Shown one piece after another: positions 13,187 to 25,788 of a DNA stretch of 64,000 bases. Within the stretch, counting starts at the first letter, position 1, and each line of letters begins with the position of its first letter. This DNA is from Ophiodon elongatus (taxonomy: Eukaryota; Chordata; Actinopteri; Perciformes; Hexagrammidae): assembly GCA_016806645.1 (NCBI GenBank), contig JACSYO010000150.1:2208501-2272500 (forward strand), in the 5' to 3' direction. Below the pieces are notes generated by a model that saw nothing but the letters and a program-made list of their open reading frames with translations, was not told the origin of the DNA and searched no databases. A program made the position numbers and the translations under genes.

Positions 13187-14643
13187 AATAATATCATACC
13201 GCTGTTTATTTCTTACTTATTGTATTTACTATCATACCTATATAGTAACTACAACTGTATGTCCATATTATGTTTTCCACATAAGCTACAGATATCCCAA
13301 CTTCAGTATGACTTGTAACAAGCCACAATTCTACTTCATTAGACATAGAAATAGAAACGGCCTGTGGAGTTGCACCATATTTAACATGTCTGCACATACA
13401 TTGTATATTTGCACAGCTAATTGCACAATACACAAATAATTTACAAACTATGACCTTAGTATTGTGGTGCACATAGCTTATGAATGTACTTTAGTTCAGG
13501 CTCATGTGTACTTCAACATGTGATTATGTATATATAAATACGTCTTTATTATTCAGCATGTTTTAGTTACAGTTAAGAGCTCCAGCTATATATACTTACA
13601 ATATCTGTAAATGTAAATTCAGCACAACTCACGTCAATCCTGCCTTACAATGTATAATTGAAAACTGTGGGACGCTTGAGAATGAGTAACGGGCCCAGGC
13701 ACCTATAATGGATCATTTCAGGTTTCTTTTCTTTTTACCACAATTACCAGCCAAAGAAGTGTTTCAACTGGTCCAAGTGTATTTTTTGGGATTGGCCCAA
13801 TCCCTCTGTGGCCTGGCAGCGGGCCAGGAGCAGTGATCTAGGAGCCTCATCTTTGGACAACAGTGAGTTGTCGGGAGAAGAGGAAAAACAGAATGATGTA
13901 CTTTACAGTGGCAGTATCACAAGGTAAATATGATTCACCGCACACTCATTTGGATTTTTCCTTGTCCTACCACAACCTTGAGACTCATTTGAAGCAACAC
14001 TAGAAGATATATCGAGCAAAGCACAAATGTAACAAAACCAGACATAACAACTCCAGAGTCATCAGAGACGGTGTCTTTTTTTAGGGCCAAGCACAACAAG
14101 TGCAAAAACAGTTTGCTCAGTGGTGCAAGGAGAAGTTTACTATGAATTATTTTTATGAGAAACATCTTGAGATTGCATTTACGTTTTAGCCATTTAGGTG
14201 TCACTCTCATCCAAAGCAATTTAAAATAAGAGACGCAGCAGAATAGAGTCCACATTTACACAGCTGCAATCACGCTAAAATACTATTATCAGTAGAAGTG
14301 CTAGTAGTAGTAGTAAAATAGAATAAGAACATCAGACCATTTCGGTCTGAGGCTGACCTAAAAAGGTGTTTGTCTTCATTTAATAGCCAATTTGCCACCA
14401 TTAGTGCATTTGTTGCAGTAGAATGAGCTACCATTCACAGTCTGCACCGCTACGAATGTATTCTCTTTCAAACAGTGCTGTACAAATCACAAATCACGTT
14501 ATTAGAACAGTAGTAACGGTAGTCCAGGACATTCTTTATTGACAGCTCCACTAAACATGCACACGTTCTTATTGTATAGACTTGTGTAGATTGTTCCATA
14601 TAAGAACAACAACCAGTAATTTTGTACCAATTATTCTTACAAC

Positions 14644-14644
<1 letters not shown>

Positions 14645-14692
<48 letters not shown>

Positions 14693-14698
14693 GCACGC
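14645..14698. repeat. (CA)n/(CGCA)n microsatellite
   Basis: About 20 CA units followed by three CGCA-type units. Confidence 0.95.
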
Positions 14699-15769
14699 AT
14701 ACAAAAAAACCTTCACAAACATTCCCAGGAATTACCCAAGCCCCCATGTGGATGTGGAAAACCGGGGAGCGGTAAACTGAGCAGGTTTGGGAGGTAGCTA
14801 AAGCTCCCAGTACTTTCCTCGTGCTTGTGAACTTCTTCTCGGGGATTAGGGGGGTAAACACACAGGGTCTGAGAGATATATCTCCCCATACCTTCAGCCC
14901 AAAACCACATGAAACGACTGTGTTGGCACTTGGAAAAAAGCACTGTGGCAGAGCGGATAGGGCTGGGTCCAAGTCTGCTGTGGATGAGTTCTATAAAATC
15001 CCACAAGGTCAAATGTTCTATTATTGTACGTTTTCAAAGAAACTATATTCGATCTTTAACTTGTATGACAATCAGAATCAAAGACACATCTACACGTGCA
15101 CTGAATCTGATTCTCCAAGCCTGCCGTTTGACAATCAGGTTATGGAATTTACCTGCGATTAAAAAAATATTATACTGTACATTGTCGTGGTTATGGATGC
15201 CATATTTGGACGGGGGTCAGTCATGATTCAAAGGAGCTAAAATAAGACAAACTACACTATCTATCGCAGTGTATGACTCTTTCCCACGCATGCTAGTACT
15301 GTTCTGTGTGACCAATGAGGGAGACACCAAACAAAGGAGTGCCATGATAGCACCTTAGAGCTAATCTCTCAATAACTACTTTACTGCTGCTGTCAGACAA
15401 AACACAACAAAAGCTTAGAGCTGTCACGCATATACAGCACCTTGTGTGTGTGCGTGTGTGTCTCTTTGGTAATAGCCACATGTGGTACGTCTAATCCTGT
15501 TCTTTGTTGTCTATTTCTGTTGCAACTTAACTATAAAACACTGACACAATATGATTGACAGGTTACAAAATAAGAAAACATATGGTGTTGCATGGCTCAA
15601 TGAGAACCACATGATGCAGTTATTGTCAGGGTTTTATATTACAATCAAGCCTCTGAAGTGTGGGATCATATTAGAATGTATTGGGAGTGCCAAGAAAATG
15701 TAAGACCTTGAAAAAAAAGTATCTCCATCTATATGTTTTTTTTTTCTTGCATAGGTTTGATGTGTGGAC

Positions 15770-16150
15770 TGTATTTGAAACAATATCTGCAGCGTTCAAC
15801 ATTTTCTCACTTGCTCAGTTGGGCATGTGGGTCAGAAATCTATTTGCCCAAAGTCAATTTCTACTTGCCCCTATATATTTATTAGAAGCCTAAAGTTAAT
15901 TGCAGTGATGAAGATTTTATTTAAGTAAATTAATAGAAACTCCTGTTTCCAGGATAATTATAACGCTCGCTTGTGCTTGAGCTCATAAACTTTGCCTCTA
16001 CCCGCTGCCATGTTCTCAGTAGTGTGTTTATTTATATTTTTACCACTTGCCCAATCGGACAAGTGATTTGCAAGATTAACAAGTCCCGCGTGGCATTGTA
16101 CTCGCCCCCTGTCAAGCGGGCAATCCTTGTTTTTGAGCCCTGACCTGTCC
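15770..16150. repeat. possible decayed DNA-transposon remnant
   Basis: The words TTGCCC/GGGCAA recur on both strands across the region. At 16,044-16,065 a 22-bp near-palindrome begins CACTTGCCC and ends GGACAAGTG, as terminal inverted repeats might. No transposase sequence is recognisable. The assignment is tentative. Confidence 0.3.
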
Positions 16151-17717
16151 ATTAAATTTAAAACTAAACTACTGTTTGTGATGTTAAAATGCGTTGATAT
16201 CAAGCCTAGAGCATTTTTTATTTCTTAAAAAGGTTTATATGTTGGGGATAAACTAGGCTTTCACTTGATAACAATAGCCCACTGTGTCAGATTTATACAG
16301 CGGAAAACTAGTCGCCTCTCCAAATCACTAAGCACTGTATTGTGCTGTCCTCTAGTGAAGCTGGGTAGACTCCACTGACACAGAAGCTCAAGCTAACCGT
16401 GTCAGAGAAAGACTGGGGATGTCACAGGCGATGCCTGGCATTAGCCGTATAATGGCCAGGATTTGCTGATAAAGCAGGGGCCTCACATTGGCAGTCTTTA
16501 GTGACTTAAGTGGGCCGTTCTTCCATAGCCGTTGGGGCTGTACAGTATATCCATCCCTCTATCTCTATGTCGAACTGACTGAGTCTCTTTCAGACATGCT
16601 TTCCCCTCTAGCTTATTTCTCAATGATGCAGAAGGTTTTTTTTGGACCGATTAATGTGATTTAAGCAGCCATTTAGAGGCGTACAAGCAATGTCATTTAA
16701 CACATTTACAGAATTTAAGCCCTGTCATAGGCCTAAACGGGTAAGAAGAATAAATAGAATGCCTAATTGAAACAAGCAACCATGTCACCACCAAAATGTT
16801 CCTGCATCTATTTATTCCATAGGCTTTGTTCACAAGAGACAATTTGACTTGTCATCGTAGATAAATGTTACAAATTCAATGTCCCAGTAAACCATGACAG
16901 TGTGAAAGCCTGCCAGCATGCGTAATACCAGGAGCCCAAATCAAAAGACCCTCAATGGGAATCAGCCATCATTCATTTTGTTACTTACACCAGTACTTTT
17001 CCAAGTGTGACGTCTTTCTTGTGCAGAGGCAGTTTTTTTTTCTGTGTGTACTGAAATAACTAATATAAGAAGGCACATAAAACCACAACTAAGCTGATAC
17101 CAAATAGTATTATTTGTAGTTTCAGGTGGATATGCTGTATGTATTTGCCATGACATGAATGACACTATTTCCCATTTACAATGTGTGTAAATGGATTTGG
17201 TTGTATTATATTTTGTATAGTTTTTTACCAAGAAGAAACCATCTTTGTTCAAATAGGTTGTTTCCCACCCACCATTTGTTATGTCCTCATCATATTTAAT
17301 GTGCCATCTGTCACACAGGAATAAAGCTTAGTAAATAAGAGGAAATCGCTTGAAGGCGAGGCGGCACCTTTTGACATTTTTTTTTCCCAGACATGCCTTT
17401 ATTTGTGTGATGGCATTTACCTCATCTGGCATTTCTGTCGTTTGTCAATGATCTCCAGGAAGACTCGTGCCTGAAAGAGTTGACGCACGCGATGCGATGA
17501 CAGGGAGGGGGAAGCAAATGAACAAAGAAATAAAAATGTAAATACGATTTTCCATTTGCACATTAGCCGTCTCCAATTTCTATGCAACTCCACGTCACTT
17601 TACCCCAACGTTTCCTATCCAGACAAGTTACACAGAGTATGTGAAACATGACAAGATGGACAGTTAAGACTTTCAAAAATGTGGACAATGCTGTGGTTGT
17701 AATTCAGAGAGCATGCA

Positions 17718-17731
17718 CCCCCCCCCCCCCC
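17718..17731. repeat. poly(C) run, 14 bases
   Basis: Uninterrupted C homopolymer, rare in this AT-rich context. Confidence 0.95.
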
Positions 17732-18957
17732 TGTATTAGTTGCACAAAGCTGTGACAATTCCAGAGGTTGTGGAGTTCAGACACAGAGAGGAAGAAAGGT
17801 TGGAGACTTATGGCCGTCTCTTTGAATAGTTTCCCCCATCTATGAGGCAGACATTCAGACACATGTCCCCAAGAAAGCCTTATAAATCTGTGAGCATGTC
17901 CAACATTTACAGATGAGGATGCCCAGTCACATAACCACCTGTCAAAACTTGTCTTCCTCTGTCTTTTGATCTTCCTCTCTTATCTCCCTCTGCTGCCCCG
18001 TCCTCTGCATTATTCTGCTTTCTATTTCTTGAAAACTGTCTTTACTTTGAGATTCTTCGGGAGGAGGACGGGGGGTGTCTAAGCTGTGTAATCTGTGATT
18101 GATGGCCCACAGGCATAGGAGACCAACATAAGAGGACAAGCACCAATTTATTTTCCATTTAAAATAAAGATGGAAAAGCGGAGGGAACTGCCAAAGGTTT
18201 TCATTTGATCCGAACGTAACTTCAATAAAACAAATTCCTTCGACAGCTATTTCAGTTCTTCACCGAGAGGCATTCCCCAAACAACCTTTTGTCTTCTGTC
18301 CTGACAGCCCACGACTGTTATTCTAGCCCCTCTCCCCATTAAATCAATATATAATATTACCAAGGACGAAATTTGGTAAGCCTGACCACATGAAGCAGAT
18401 ACTTCTCCATGGCTGACGACAGATTCAGCCATTTGTTTCCTATGTCTTTTACCCCATCTTCTATACAAGGGTATGTAATTCCAACTATCACCTCACATTC
18501 ATATCTGGACCAGAATCACTGAATAGCTGCCAAGTGTGACAGTTGTAGAGATAAATTGTCTCTGTGTTACTGCAGATGCTGTATAGATCTATGATTTACA
18601 TTAAATCATTATTTGCATACAAGTTCACTGACCATGCTGTGGTGTTTCTCCCCTTTAATCAAGCGTGTGATTAACAAACAAACAAAAATCGATTTCAGAA
18701 TTTAATCTGAACGAAAAAACACAAAATCCTTTGCAGATAGAAAAGCCATGCCTTTATAAAGCTAGACGGTATTCATGGCTGCAAACGCAGAAGCTTTTAC
18801 ATGATATAAGTGTGCCCTCTAGTGGCCATGGTGCTCATTTGCTACAAAGTCAAGCAAGGAAAACATTTCAAGTGTCAATATCTTTTAAGGTAATTAGCTT
18901 ATAAAATGTCCCACAATGTATGCAATGTTAATTTTTTATCCCATACGCCGCTGTAGG

Positions 18958-21900
18958 TCAAGCCTCCTCTGGCCACAGACTGATTACAGTACGGATGCTA
19001 AAAAGAAAGAAGACATGTTGTTAGGATAACTTTCACCAGAACTTATATATTGATTAATTGATTTGAGTCAGTAAAAAGCAACAACAACAACAACAATCTT
19101 TCCAGCTTCTCCAATGTGAATATTTGCGGGGTTTTTTTTTAATATCTTTCGGTCATTCGAAGACGTCACCTTGGACTCTGTGATGGACACATCTCAATGT
19201 TTTTTTTCCAAAATTTGTATGGATAAGCGATTAATCATTAAATCACAAAAAGCAATCCGATTAATCAACAATTAAAATAATAGTTAGTTGCAGCCGACAG
19301 AGACAATAAAATCATAAATAATAACAACACATATATTGCTGAATAATTTGCAGTTGGTAGAATTCTTGATATCTTGCAAAGAATTAATCAAATTCCAAGA
19401 GGTTCCTGTTTGGAATACCACAATAAACGTCCTTTCTTTTATCAGATACTAAATGATGTGTGGGAATACTATTTAATGGGAATTATTTGAGCCTCAGGGG
19501 AATATAGTTTTGATGGTGTTTTACACGCACAGTTTTGTTTTTGTCTTCCCTGTCTTCCCTAACCACAGCCATAACTAACACGTGCTTCAGCCCAGCCCAA
19601 ACCTAAACCTAACACTAACCTTTAGCCATAGATCTAGACGCAGCCCGAAAAATTCTCATGGTTACCTTTTATTTGTGCGGCCACAAATAAATCACGTCTT
19701 ACCTTTTCCCACTCTTCATATACTCAAAGGCCTTATTGATTTGGTCCAGCGGGAGGTTGTGGGTGATGAACTCATCCAGCTTCAGCTTCTTGTCCATGTA
19801 GTCGTCCACCAGTGTCGGCACACCGTCCACACTCTTCCAATCTTTAGAGGAGGATAACAAAAGTGAGTCTTAACGGACCACAATATAGCAGACATTAATG
19901 AGCCCCTAAGAACGATGTTAGGTATGTTAGATGTTGGTTGCATATCAGAAGTTAGTTTGTGATGTGTCTTTGTGCCGGTGGACACGCTTCCCCCTAAGCC
20001 TGCCGCATTTAGTGATTTCCTGTGTTTCATATTTGACGGACGTAGATGTGTTACTTTTATCAGAAGTGAGCGTAGTTACATCCTGTACATTACTTCAAAT
20101 TGTGATCTCACAGACGTAGATATTATAACCGAGGCCTCTTGTCTTACTTAAAATGCGACATCGTTTTTTTGTGGTTGCATTGCATCCTGTTAGCTGCCTG
20201 CCTCTTCTCAGTGTCTCAGAGTCGTTGTGTGCCTTTTGATTAGTGACTCAAGAAAGAAGCCTTCACTCTTTGACTGTCTGACACTTTCATCAAAACTCTT
20301 CAAAAAACTTTTACTCTCTTTTAACCATCAATATTCAATTAATAATGAGCACAAGTCATTACTTGAAAATGCAACCGCTGACATTACGCCGTTTTAAATT
20401 CAAGCATTATGCAAGGCCATTTTCTTTGCATTATTTAACAAACTTGTTTTTAAAGTTCACCTCCAAAACAAGTTCCTTTCAAGGTGCGGCCCGTCTGGAT
20501 CTTTTCAACCATGACGCTCATTGTCTCCGTCTCCGTCTCCGTCTCCGTCCACCCAACGATGACGCAGGTGCCCCAGCCGTCGGTCGTAGACTCCAGCGCG
20601 GCGCTCTGAGACAACACAAAGCACCGGTTGTCTTAATTCATACTCCTTTAAAAATATATTTACAAATTCTCAAAAATCCAATCAAACTAGAATGTGAGAA
20701 AAAAAAAAAGGAAGACATTTGCACAATTACAAATAGTGTAAAATATGTGTAATTGTGCCATGTTTTGTTTATGCACGACTTCTTATCAAGCCTATGTGCT
20801 CGTGCTCTGCTTTACAGATCTTCTCCGTAGTGACACTGCACAGACCACGAGAGGATTCCGACTGCACCTGTGCCGACTCTGAACAGAACACCCACCATAA
20901 CATCTGGACTTCCAACACACACCAGAGCGTAGTCCACCCCGCCGCGTGTCATCTTCATCAGAACCTCCTGGATGGGCCTGTTGTGATCTTTGGGGTTGAC
21001 ACAGTCAGTGGCTCCGAACAGTTTGGCTTTCTCAAACTTGTCGGGGTTGATATCGACCGCGATGATCATTTTCGCCTCAGCGACCCGGCAGCCCATGACG
21101 GCGGCCAGTCCGACAGCTCCGAGCCCAAACACGGCACACGAGGAATCTTTTTCAACCTGGATGCACACCATTGGGGAGTCAGACAACCAAAAGCTGCTTG
21201 ACGTCTGATGAGATCACTCCATCATGTTCAAAAGATAACTTTTATATCGTATATTTTGCCTTCATTGCTCTCAACATACCCATTATACACAATTTTTGTT
21301 TATTGTTACCTCGTAGTGGCCCATTTTATTTTTATGTAATAAGATTGTTTAGCATTATTGGCATTAATTAATTGTATGGCAAGGATTTTTGCAAACCTGA
21401 TTAAAAAAATATACATAATAATAATATAAAATGGAACTTCACTTTTCACTAACCTTGCTTGAATTTAAAAAATTTGCCGGAGTATTTGAAATAAACTAAT
21501 TTGTATCTGGAATGCAAAAACGCTTTGTCATTATTTTTATTTTATTCACATTTTATTTGACTTTGTTATCAGTTAAGAGTTCACACTGTCATTGCTATTG
21601 AGCAATCCTAAGATTTCGCAAAATATTTCAAGCAAGGTTCGCTCCTTTTCCAGATGTATTTGTCTAAATTAATAGGCAAAATATATATATAAAAAACAGA
21701 ATGGGTAGAATATGGAATCTTTTTTTAACTCACTAAATACACTCATGTTTTCCATTTGTGAAAATGACAAATTACAACTAAGATGTTTTCCTTCAGATCG
21801 TAAAACAGTTTGGTTTAAACAGGTTCAACTGTTTTCTAAAGGGCTGTTATGTAAATATATCTCTGTTCCAGGAAACAGCAGCGTCCACACCAGAGCTGGT

Positions 21901-23387
21901 GAGAAGTCACGTTTGATTTTTAGTAGCAAGTATCTGGCAGATCTTCATCCTCTTACCTTGCATGCATTAACAGCAGCACCGTAACCGGTGGAGACGCCAC
22001 AGCCGAGTAGACACACTTTGTCCAGCGGCGCGTCGCTTCTTATTTTCGCAAGTGAGATATCGGAAACCACAGTGTACTGGGAGAAAGAGCCGACACCAAG
22101 GCACTGGTACACCTGCTGGCCCTTGTAGGATATCCTGCTTGTGCTATCAGCCAACACACCCAATTGTGTATTCGCCCTGAAAGCCACAAATTGGAATGGA
22201 ATTAGAAACACTGCAGAGTTAAACACCATGAAAACAGTGATTTGCGTGTGTGTGTGTGTGTGAACGGAGTAATGATCACCAGTTCTTCCTGCACTGATTT
22301 GTTTTAGGGCTCAGACATCGCTCACATTCCCCACACTGTGGCAGAAAAAGAGGAATGACTTTGTCACCTGTGAAAAAACAACAAGCAGACATGAGTCAGA
22401 GTTACACGTCACGTGATGTCAGCCGGTTTGGTTGTGAGCTGTACAATTCACCCGGGGAGAATTTGGTGACTCCAGGGCCGACGCTCTCCACTATCCCCGC
22501 TGCCTCATAGCCGAGAACTAACGGGAACGGTTTGAACTTCACCCCTTTCCCAGTCTGATACAGGTATTCCCAGTCTGTATGGCACACACCTGTCGCAACA
22601 ACCTGTACAAACGGGTAGACAGTGGATTTGGCCCGAGAAGAAAACAAACTGAAAAAGAGGAAGTAAGAGATATGACAATATGTTTCCTGTCCGTGTTTGT
22701 CACCTATATGATTAAAGTAAAAACTGGAAATAACATCCATGTGAGTATAACAAAAGTATTAATCTTGAATCTTGGTAAATTTGTCTCAGTGGGAACATTA
22801 TTCCTATTAGTTATTTTCATTCTGTTAATTCTTCCAAATGATTGACACTGAAAATAATTCACTGTAAACTCTGGAATGTGTGCTGTGTACGTGCCCCACG
22901 TTTACAATCAATAGCATGCTTTTTTTTGCATTGCAGACAAACTGATGATCAGCTGACCTTGATGCGGACTTCATGGGCTTTCGGTGGGGCCACTTCCACA
23001 TCCTCAATGGACAGAGGCTTACTCGGATCCCATGCAACAGCCGCTTTGCATTTGATCACCTGAGGGAGAATATGAACCGGTCATGTGCGTTGCTTGGTTG
23101 TGGGAAGGTTTGTATCGGTGACAGTGGGTTTTTTTTTAAACCCGTTTCAAATGAGAAGCTACTTGACAGGGGAAAGGCTGGGCGTGGCCCCTGTTTTTAT
23201 GATAATAATCACATGTCCCTGTTTGGGCCACATATGAGAGGCACAAAATAGGTTGAACATCATAATACTTGTCAAAATACACAAGACTCCAAGCAACAAC
23301 ATCAACAACAACCTTAGTTTATTTTACTTATACAACCAAATATATTGCAGATTAAGTGTATGTCCTTACCTGGCATCTTGTTGACAT
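18958..23387 (-). CDS. class III-like zinc alcohol dehydrogenase paralogue
   Basis: A medium-chain NAD-dependent zinc dehydrogenase, cytosolic by family. The minus-strand coding exons are 23387-23370, 23059-22958, 22602-22452, 22367-22280, 22176-21957, 21156-20896, 20605-20461, 19841-19703 and 18997-18958. They total 1,164 bp (387 aa), with all GT-AG junctions in phase and the same intron positions as adh5. Visible features are the Cys47 zinc ligand in GVCHTD, structural zinc cysteines 102/105/108/116, Cys179 in LLGCG, the Rossmann GLGAVG at 204-209 and Asp228, which sets NAD preference. Odd points: position 72, normally the zinc ligand His of the GHE motif, is Tyr (GYEAAG). Glu to Val at 272, Asn to Ser at 276 and Gly to Asp at 329 change usually constant positions. 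A Glu-Thr run fills 301-308. The class III Arg115 equivalent is Trp120, so S-hydroxymethylglutathione is an unlikely substrate. It resembles teleost ADH paralogues with a WEYLY-type segment. I do not assign a symbol. It may be a diverged enzyme or one losing activity. Confidence 0.92.
20523..20546 (-). repeat. coding hexanucleotide repeat (GGAGAC)4
   Basis: Four tandem hexamers inside exon 7 of the ADH paralogue, in frame, followed by a partial unit. They encode alternating Glu and Thr (residues about 301-308). They make the exon 145 bp, where the same exon of adh5 is 136 bp. Confidence 0.95.
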
Positions 23388-23724
23388 CGTTGAGTGATGT
23401 GTACTAATTAATTTGCAAAAAAAACCAAATCAAATTATTGGAAAGTTTACACGTGTACACATTACCGGTGTTTCACAAAAATATCATCGTGGCGTATTAT
23501 TTCAACACTGGAGTCTGTAAAGTCACACTGACGTAGTCTCCTGTCTCCGTCTGCAAGAGTCGAGCGGCTGAGCGTCTGCTCCTTTAAATGTGAGCGGCAG
23601 TAGAGTTGTGACTTTACGACACTTCCCGATACTGGTGAGCGCCTTTACGGCAGCTCTTGGTCACACGTGTTGTCGTCGCATGGAAGGTCTCTCCTAGAGG
23701 AAATAGCTGCTAGCCGATCGACTT
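23388..23724. promoter_or_regulatory. head-to-head ADH paralogue / gar1 promoter region
   Basis: The ADH paralogue start codon (minus, 23387) and the likely non-coding first exon of gar1 (plus, ending at a TTT|GTAAGT donor near 23,724) are separated by only about 340 bp. The segment from 23,540 is CpG-richer than its surroundings and shows no TATA box. This suits a shared bidirectional housekeeping-type promoter. Transcription start sites are not visible from sequence alone. Confidence 0.55.
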
Positions 23725-24031
23725 TGTAAGTAATCTGCTTTATCTGTGTGTACATGGAGTTATAGACTTTTCTGCGTTTGTATTTTGAAGTGAATACATA
23801 ACGGGTTGGTTTGTGGGCCGAAATGCGGCTTAATTGTGTAGTTTAAATGAAATAAATGAAGCTAGCATGTTAGCTAGAACTTTAGCGGTGCTGTTAGCTG
23901 AGCTCTGTGTCGCCCATTGCTCAGTTTAAACGACCACGAGTTCACGTGTTTGTTTGTTTTAAATGCCGTCTTTGCTTCGTTTTGACTTTCTTCTTCTCTT
24001 TTCTGTTTATCGCACAGGTTTTCGCAGAATT

Positions 24032-25788
24032 ATGTCTTTCAGAGGGGGAGGTGGACGAGGAGGCAGAGGAGGAGGTGGAGGATTTAGAGGAGGTGGAGGA
24101 GGCGGGTATGGAGGAGGCAGAGGAGGTGGTGGAGGATTTAGAGGAGGCCGAGGAGGTGGCTTTGGACGCGGCGGCGGCAGAGGTGGTTTTCAAGACTACG
24201 GTCCTCCAGAATACGTCGTCGGTAAGATCTTAAATCCAGCACTGTGAATGTCCATGTGTTGGGGCCCAGCTCCAGTGTCCACCCGGAGCACTGCACACTG
24301 AGCCATGATATACTTTGAATTAGGCCCCCTGTGTGATGAGTGTTGATGTCACAAAGAAGAAAAGTACCCTTTATTCATTAATTTTCAACTTGTAAACAGT
24401 AGTAATCATGACTAGGAAACTCAAGTCTTTCTGAGCACCCTCAATTTGTCAAATATTGGACTGATTAATATGGTATGGCCTATAAAAAGCTCACTCCATA
24501 GACTGCGATCATCCCAGGTCTTGGGTTTACTGAACATTATTTGGAAGCCAGTAATGCCATTTAAAAAATGCAAACAAGTAACCACAAGTGTTTATACTTC
24601 CAGGATTTGAAACTTGACTAAAGAAAAACAAATTTGCTAACTCCTTAAATGTTTTGTTGACATTTCTTTTTTTGAAAATCAATTGCAACTCTGTTTTAAT
24701 GTCCCAACAGCATGAGTTGTGCGTTATGTGCCGCAATGCTACAACGCCGTATACCCAACTAACCGTCCTTTTGTTGTTTACGCTCAGGACTGGGAGAGTT
24801 TGTGCATCCGTGCGAAGATGACATTGTCTGCAAGTGTACGACGGAGGAAAACAAAGTCCCCTACTTCAACGCCCCTGTGTACTTGGAAAACAAGGAGCAG
24901 ATCGGGAAGGTGGATGAGATATTCGGCCAGCTCCGGGAATTTGTATCCTTTCTGTTATGATTTCAGTCTCTGGAGCAACATGTGGTGGAAAAAGTAAACA
25001 TCAACCTCTGTGGAAGGAATGTTGTTGTTGCATCTCAAAGTCCTGTTAATTCCTTAACCCGTCCTTGCAGTATTTTTCAGTCAAACTTTCTGACAACATG
25101 AAGGCGTCTTCATTTAAGAAAATGCAGAAGGTATACAAATGTTTTTTTTTTTTTACATTTTAAAGAAGTGTGTTTTCATTTGTGCTGTGTATTACAGTGC
25201 ATGTGATTTGCAATGTCTCTTTTTTTAGTTTTATATAGATCCAATGAAGCTCCTCCCGCTGCAGAGATTCCTTCCCAGACCGCCAGGAGAGAAGGGTCCG
25301 CCAAGAGGAGGCCGAGGGGGAAGAGGCGGTGGCCGTGGAGGTGAGGCATCCAGACTTTGTTGATGAATGTTTAGCTTATGACCCACGTTTTTTTTTTTTT
25401 TTTTCTCTCCATCTTGACCACTTATGCTGAAATTTTCAGTCAGTTATTGTGAATTGAAAGGGCGGTTCCTTTTGGGCCTGTTTTTAGAGTTGAGCTTGTA
25501 AGAGTGGTTTGATTTAATTCTGCCTTGCTTTTCTTTTTTCAGGCGGTTTTCGAGGCGGCCGCGGTGGAGGATTTGGAGGTGGACGGGGTGGAGGAGGATT
25601 TGGAGGTGGACGAGGTGGAGGATTTAGAGGCGGCGGAGGCCGTGGTGGAGGCGGCTTCAGAGGAAGAGGAGATGGAGGAGGACGTGGATTCAGAGGTTTG
25701 TCCCTTTTCGATGTTCTTCGAATATACGTGTTGTCCTGATTGTAAAGGTAACCTTTATTTTTTTTGTGTACTTGTAGGTGGGAGATAA
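24032..25788 (+). CDS. gar1: H/ACA ribonucleoprotein complex subunit 1 (GAR1)
   Basis: Core protein of H/ACA snoRNPs, acting with dyskerin, NOP10 and NHP2 in rRNA and snRNA pseudouridylation and in telomerase; nucleolus and Cajal bodies. The coding exons are 24032-24221, 24788-24942, 25071-25130, 25229-25340, 25543-25695 and 25778-25788, total 681 bp, 226 aa, with all phases consistent. Domains: N-terminal RGG/FRGG-rich region 1-52; conserved Gar1 core about 60-155, including GEFVHPCEDD, VPYFNAPVYL and GKVDEIFGQL; then a second RGG domain from about 163 to the end. The start ATG has A at -3 and lies 14 bases into an exon with a CGCACAG acceptor, so exon 1 is non-coding (donor near 23,724). 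The last exon contributes only Gly-Gly-Arg-stop. Length and layout fit vertebrate GAR1. Confidence 0.97.

Larger units (their letters stand above)
13187..18957. other. gene-poor flank, no supported gene
   Basis: Nothing recognisable as an exon. Overlapping ORFs on both strands at 14,640-15,230 do not match any family I know and sit next to a (CA)n tract. A hand-visible TIR-like word and a C tract are listed separately. Part of the right end, just below 18,958, should be the 3' UTR of the minus-strand ADH gene. I could not pick a convincing AATAAA there on the minus strand (an ATTAAA lies near 18,655). Confidence 0.5.

Noticed and set aside
20755..21208. Plus-strand ORFs up to 148 codons at 20.8-21.2 kb
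   Set aside because: Antisense of exon 6 of the minus-strand ADH gene, whose Rossmann motif and splice sites are unambiguous.
23907..24233. Glu-rich plus-strand ORF and Ser-rich minus-strand ORF over gar1 exon 2
   Set aside because: Both are other-frame readings of the GGAGG-type codons that encode the gar1 RGG domain; the true frame joins the Gar1 core in phase.
24329..24437. Box C/D snoRNA candidate in gar1 intron (GTGATGA .. CTGA)
   Set aside because: The flanks of the two boxes do not pair into a terminal stem, and the spacing is longer than usual.
25525..25788. Acidic ORF over gar1 exon 6
   Set aside because: Same cause: an alternative frame of the second RGG domain.
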